The notes under the pieces are model-generated. The model saw only the letters and a program-made list of their open reading frames with translations, was not told the DNA's origin and made no database searches. The translations under genes and the position numbers were made by a program. Below, one piece after another: positions 6,957 to 8,452 of a stretch of 8,452 bases of DNA. Source of the stretch: an uncultured Opitutia bacterium (GTDB lineage Bacteria > Verrucomicrobiota > Verrucomicrobiae > Opitutales > MB11C04); NCBI GenBank assembly GCA_913048545.1, contig CAJWWH010000073.1, positions 1 through 8,452 on the forward strand, in the 5' to 3' direction. Numbering within the stretch: position 1 is the first letter of the stretch; every line of letters begins with the position of its first letter.

Positions 6957-7412
6957 TTAGTTTTGAGATTTTAACATCTCCGGAGGCGGCTGCTCCAAGT
7001 TTATGTTAACATAGGCACATAGCCCCTTCAAAAACTTAAAAGAAATTAAACTCCATCCATAAGTTACCTCCGTCGATTCATCATAGACTGGACGGCGGTA
7101 ATCCCAAAGATATCCATTTCCTCCATCCAAGCTCTTTCCCTCCGGTTCTCCCATCAGTGCTTCAATTTCAATTCGGTTACGGCCAATCGCAAGTGCTTCA
7201 AGATTACTTTTTCGATACACCACCTTATACTCCGGTTCTTCAGCCGGAACATTTACATCTGCAATGGGAGCCTCCACCGACGGGTCCATTGCTTCCGTGC
7301 TAACCGAGCTCTGTCCTTGTCCCACCCTACTGTATTCCACAGAAGTGCAGGAAGAAAAGATTACACACAATGAACCAAAAAGAAGGGATATAAGGTCTGA
7401 TTTAAATTTCAA
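6957..7412 (-). CDS. Small lipoprotein, BamE/SmpA/OmlA-like fold
   Basis: The start chosen is the TTG at 7412 (151 residues), which gives a conventional lipoprotein signal: MKFKSD, then LISLLFGSLCVIF, then lipobox FSSC with Cys22. A TTG at 7442 would add ten residues, including a second hydrophobic patch. No ATG is available, a stop lies just upstream of 7442, and neither TTG has a Shine-Dalgarno site. After a Ser/Glu/Pro-rich linker, the C-terminal ~80 residues (LEALAIGRNRIEIEALMGEP, then GNGYLWDYRRP, then YGWSLISFKFLKGL) follow the SmpA/OmlA pattern: 'I..G..R.EVE.LLG.P', then W-x-Y, then a closing beta-hairpin. In proteobacteria BamE is an outer-membrane lipoprotein of the BAM complex, but the fold is used widely and this copy is not shown to be BamE. 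It is convergent with the RodZ-like lipoprotein gene. The gene is likely real; its function is an inference from the fold. Confidence 0.75.
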   Translation of the reverse strand: MKFKSDLISLLFGSLCVIFSSCTSVEYSRVGQGQSSVSTEAMDPSVEAPIADVNVPAEEPEYKVVYRKSNLEALAIGRNRIEIEALMGEPEGKSLDGGNGYLWDYRRPVYDESTEVTYGWSLISFKFLKGLCAYVNINLEQPPPEMLKSQN

Positions 7413-7442
7413 AATAAAAATTATTGGAGAATTGAAAAACAA

Positions 7443-8256
7443 GGATTAATGAAGAAGGGCTTGTAACAAAAAATCAAATTACAAAAATTTAGTCAACCCA
7501 TTGAAAATCCCTTAGACCTGAATTTCTATCCGTAATTTCACCTGCTCACGATCGACAACGGTAAATAAATCATGAAAGAAATTAGTTTAAATGTACCTAC
7601 CCCTTCACCAGTTCCAATCAATTAAGAAGAAACCAATGGAAATATCTTCGCTTCTTAAATGACTGATATCAAAAATCAGAGAGCACTGGAGGACAAATAG
7701 GAAAACATCATGACAAGAAACAACATCAACAAGATGAAGCCCCAATTTTCATAATCATCTTTTGTATCCATAAAACAAAATTTGCACATTTTATACCAAA
7801 TAGAAGTCAAAACTTAAATTGATCAAATTTTCAATCGGTTGTTTGGTTTAAAAAAGCGAAAAGAACGGGATTCGAAATCGTTAATACTATTTTACCAAAC
7901 AAGCGATCATACCCCCAATTTCGCGGTGTGTCCTTCTATTTATCAAGCATTAAGGACTTATGGGTGATAATTGTTTAAAGAACAGGAATGGTAAATAAAG
8001 GCAAAAAGTTTGGCAGTACAGGGCATATTTTGTCAGGACAACGACAATACACATTTTTTATTTTTTTATCCATATTTTCTTAATACATGGGAGCGGGGTT
8101 ACGAATATCAGATTGAAGGATTACCCAAGATCGATTACACCCTCTCAAAAAATACTGTTAAAGGTGATATCACTTTAAACGCCCTTGACCACTAAATTTT
8201 AAATCGACGATATTTCTTACCTTGCAGATCCACATCCACAAAGGCGGCAAGTAAAC
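7443..8256. other. AT-rich gene-poor region, about 0.8 kb
   Basis: No convincing long coding frame, tRNA, rRNA, CRISPR or insertion-sequence end is visible here. Frames are closed by frequent stops on both strands. It holds a possible 37-residue membrane miniprotein on the minus strand (7676-7789) and an imperfect inverted repeat (GTTTGGT at 7841-7847 with ACCAAAC at 7894-7900). A T-rich run lies near 8052-8080. A 61-codon frame at 8010-8195, starting at TTG, has no recognisable features. The base composition and broken frames would fit decayed sequence or an untranslated regulatory stretch, and I cannot decide between them. Confidence 0.5.
7676..7789 (-). CDS. Possible 37-residue single-pass membrane miniprotein with N-terminal CxxC
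   Basis: An ATG-started frame with an acidic N-terminal part carrying C2-x2-C5 and DTKDDYEN, then a hydrophobic run of about 16 residues, GFILLMLFLVMMFSYL, and a short SSSAL tail. That layout (polar head, one membrane span) is typical of real small membrane proteins and is unusual for random AT-rich sequence, although chance cannot be excluded at this length. A TTG at 7810 would extend it by seven residues. No Shine-Dalgarno site is visible. TATAAA lies immediately before the ATG, so if that is a -10 element, translation would have to begin at the in-frame ATG at residue 7. It stands alone with no neighbour on its strand closer than the lipoprotein gene about 260 bases downstream. Confidence 0.3.
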   Translation of the reverse strand: MCKFCFMDTKDDYENWGFILLMLFLVMMFSYLSSSAL

Positions 8257-8452
8257 ATGGTTAGTCTTCAATGTAGGAGGGAATTCTTTACCAAAAAACT
8301 GGAGTACTCGCTCAAGAAAGGAGGAATCCTTTTCATCAAGGAAGTTATGTTAGGAAAAAAGGTTTCCATACCCGTTGGTAAAAGTAAGATTTTGAAATGG
8401 TTGACGCCTCGAATTGATCATTCCCTCTGGAATAACAGTTCAGAACAAAAAT
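8257..8452 (+). CDS. Partial frame running off the right edge; possible methyltransferase-like fragment
   Basis: From ATG 8257 the frame is open for 65 codons to the window end, and it is open back to a stop at 8200. A weak Shine-Dalgarno-like AGGCGG lies nine bases before the ATG. The segment KKLEYSLKKGGILFIKEV resembles the 'L+PGGxLxIxE' strand that follows the core of class I SAM-dependent methyltransferases. If so, the SAM-binding glycine motif should come about 80-100 residues earlier, where only broken frames are seen, so this could be a truncated or decayed gene. The remaining residues are Lys-rich and unrecognised. Coding status is uncertain because the 3' end is missing. Confidence 0.3.
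   Translation, partial: MVSLQCRREFFTKKLEYSLKKGGILFIKEVMLGKKVSIPVGKSKILKWLTPRIDHSLWNNSSEQK

Noticed and set aside
7486..7497. Minus-strand TTGACT as a -35 box for the BamE-like lipoprotein gene
   Set aside because: The sequence at the right distance is a T-run with no -10 match.
7863..7882. GGGATTCGAAATCG as a tRNA T-arm
   Set aside because: The bases flanking the TTCGAAA loop do not pair as a 5-bp stem, and no acceptor or anticodon arm can be found around it.
7841..7900. GTTTGGT/ACCAAAC inverted repeat as insertion-sequence ends
   Set aside because: The arms are only about 46 bases apart, enclose no transposase, and have no target duplication. At most this is a weak hairpin.
7988..8083. 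31-codon frame MVNKGKKFG... with hydrophobic end
   Set aside because: The hydrophobic end comes from a plain T-rich run, and GGA directly abuts the ATG with no proper spacing. Chance is the simpler explanation.
8010..8195. 61-codon frame starting at TTG 8010
   Set aside because: It has no ribosome site, no recognisable domain, and composition like the surrounding AT-rich sequence. It is kept only as a possible piece of a broken gene.

Overview
This window looks like a piece of a bacterial chromosome from the PVC group, most likely a Verrucomicrobiota or Planctomycetota lineage of moderate-to-low GC. That assignment rests on gene content: a large secreted protein combining Sm-like, LamG-like, WD40 and SUMF1 (FGE-sulfatase) modules, a secreted squalene-cyclase-like toroid protein, a long coiled-coil protein of the kind found beside MoxR/BatA operons in that group, and a general lack of Shine-Dalgarno sequences. 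No marker gene is present, so this is an inference.

Positions 2-6227 hold three tightly packed plus-strand genes that look like the 3' end of an operon whose promoter lies upstream of the window. They are a coiled-coil protein (5' end missing), a secreted alpha/alpha-toroid repeat protein, and a 1221-residue secreted mosaic protein. The first junction is TAGTGATG and the second is a 4-base ATGA overlap, so translational coupling is likely. Downstream are a plus-strand lipoprotein with a RodZ-C-terminal-like domain (6344-6856) and a convergent minus-strand BamE/SmpA-like lipoprotein (6957-7412), separated by two perfect-stem hairpins. From about 7443 to the end the sequence is AT-rich and gene-poor. 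It holds only a possible 37-residue membrane miniprotein (minus strand) and an open frame running off the right edge that carries a short methyltransferase-like motif.

The most striking observation is inside the 1221-residue protein. Its SUMF1 domain is in circularly permuted order: the canonical first strand (LVPISSGTFLMGSPD) comes after the end of the domain (GFRIALGPI), joined by a linker of about 21 residues. The whole 268-codon block sits between blades 1 and 2 of a WD40 propeller. Deleting the block in silico restores the 41-residue WD40 period across the join, and joining its two ends restores a textbook SUMF1 N-terminus. Both boundaries fall on a GAT codon. This is what a single integration of a circular copy of a SUMF1 segment into a WD40 gene would leave behind, though a misassembly has to be excluded.

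The three-gene set is probably envelope-directed, because genes 2 and 3 have signal peptides. What the system does cannot be read from this window.
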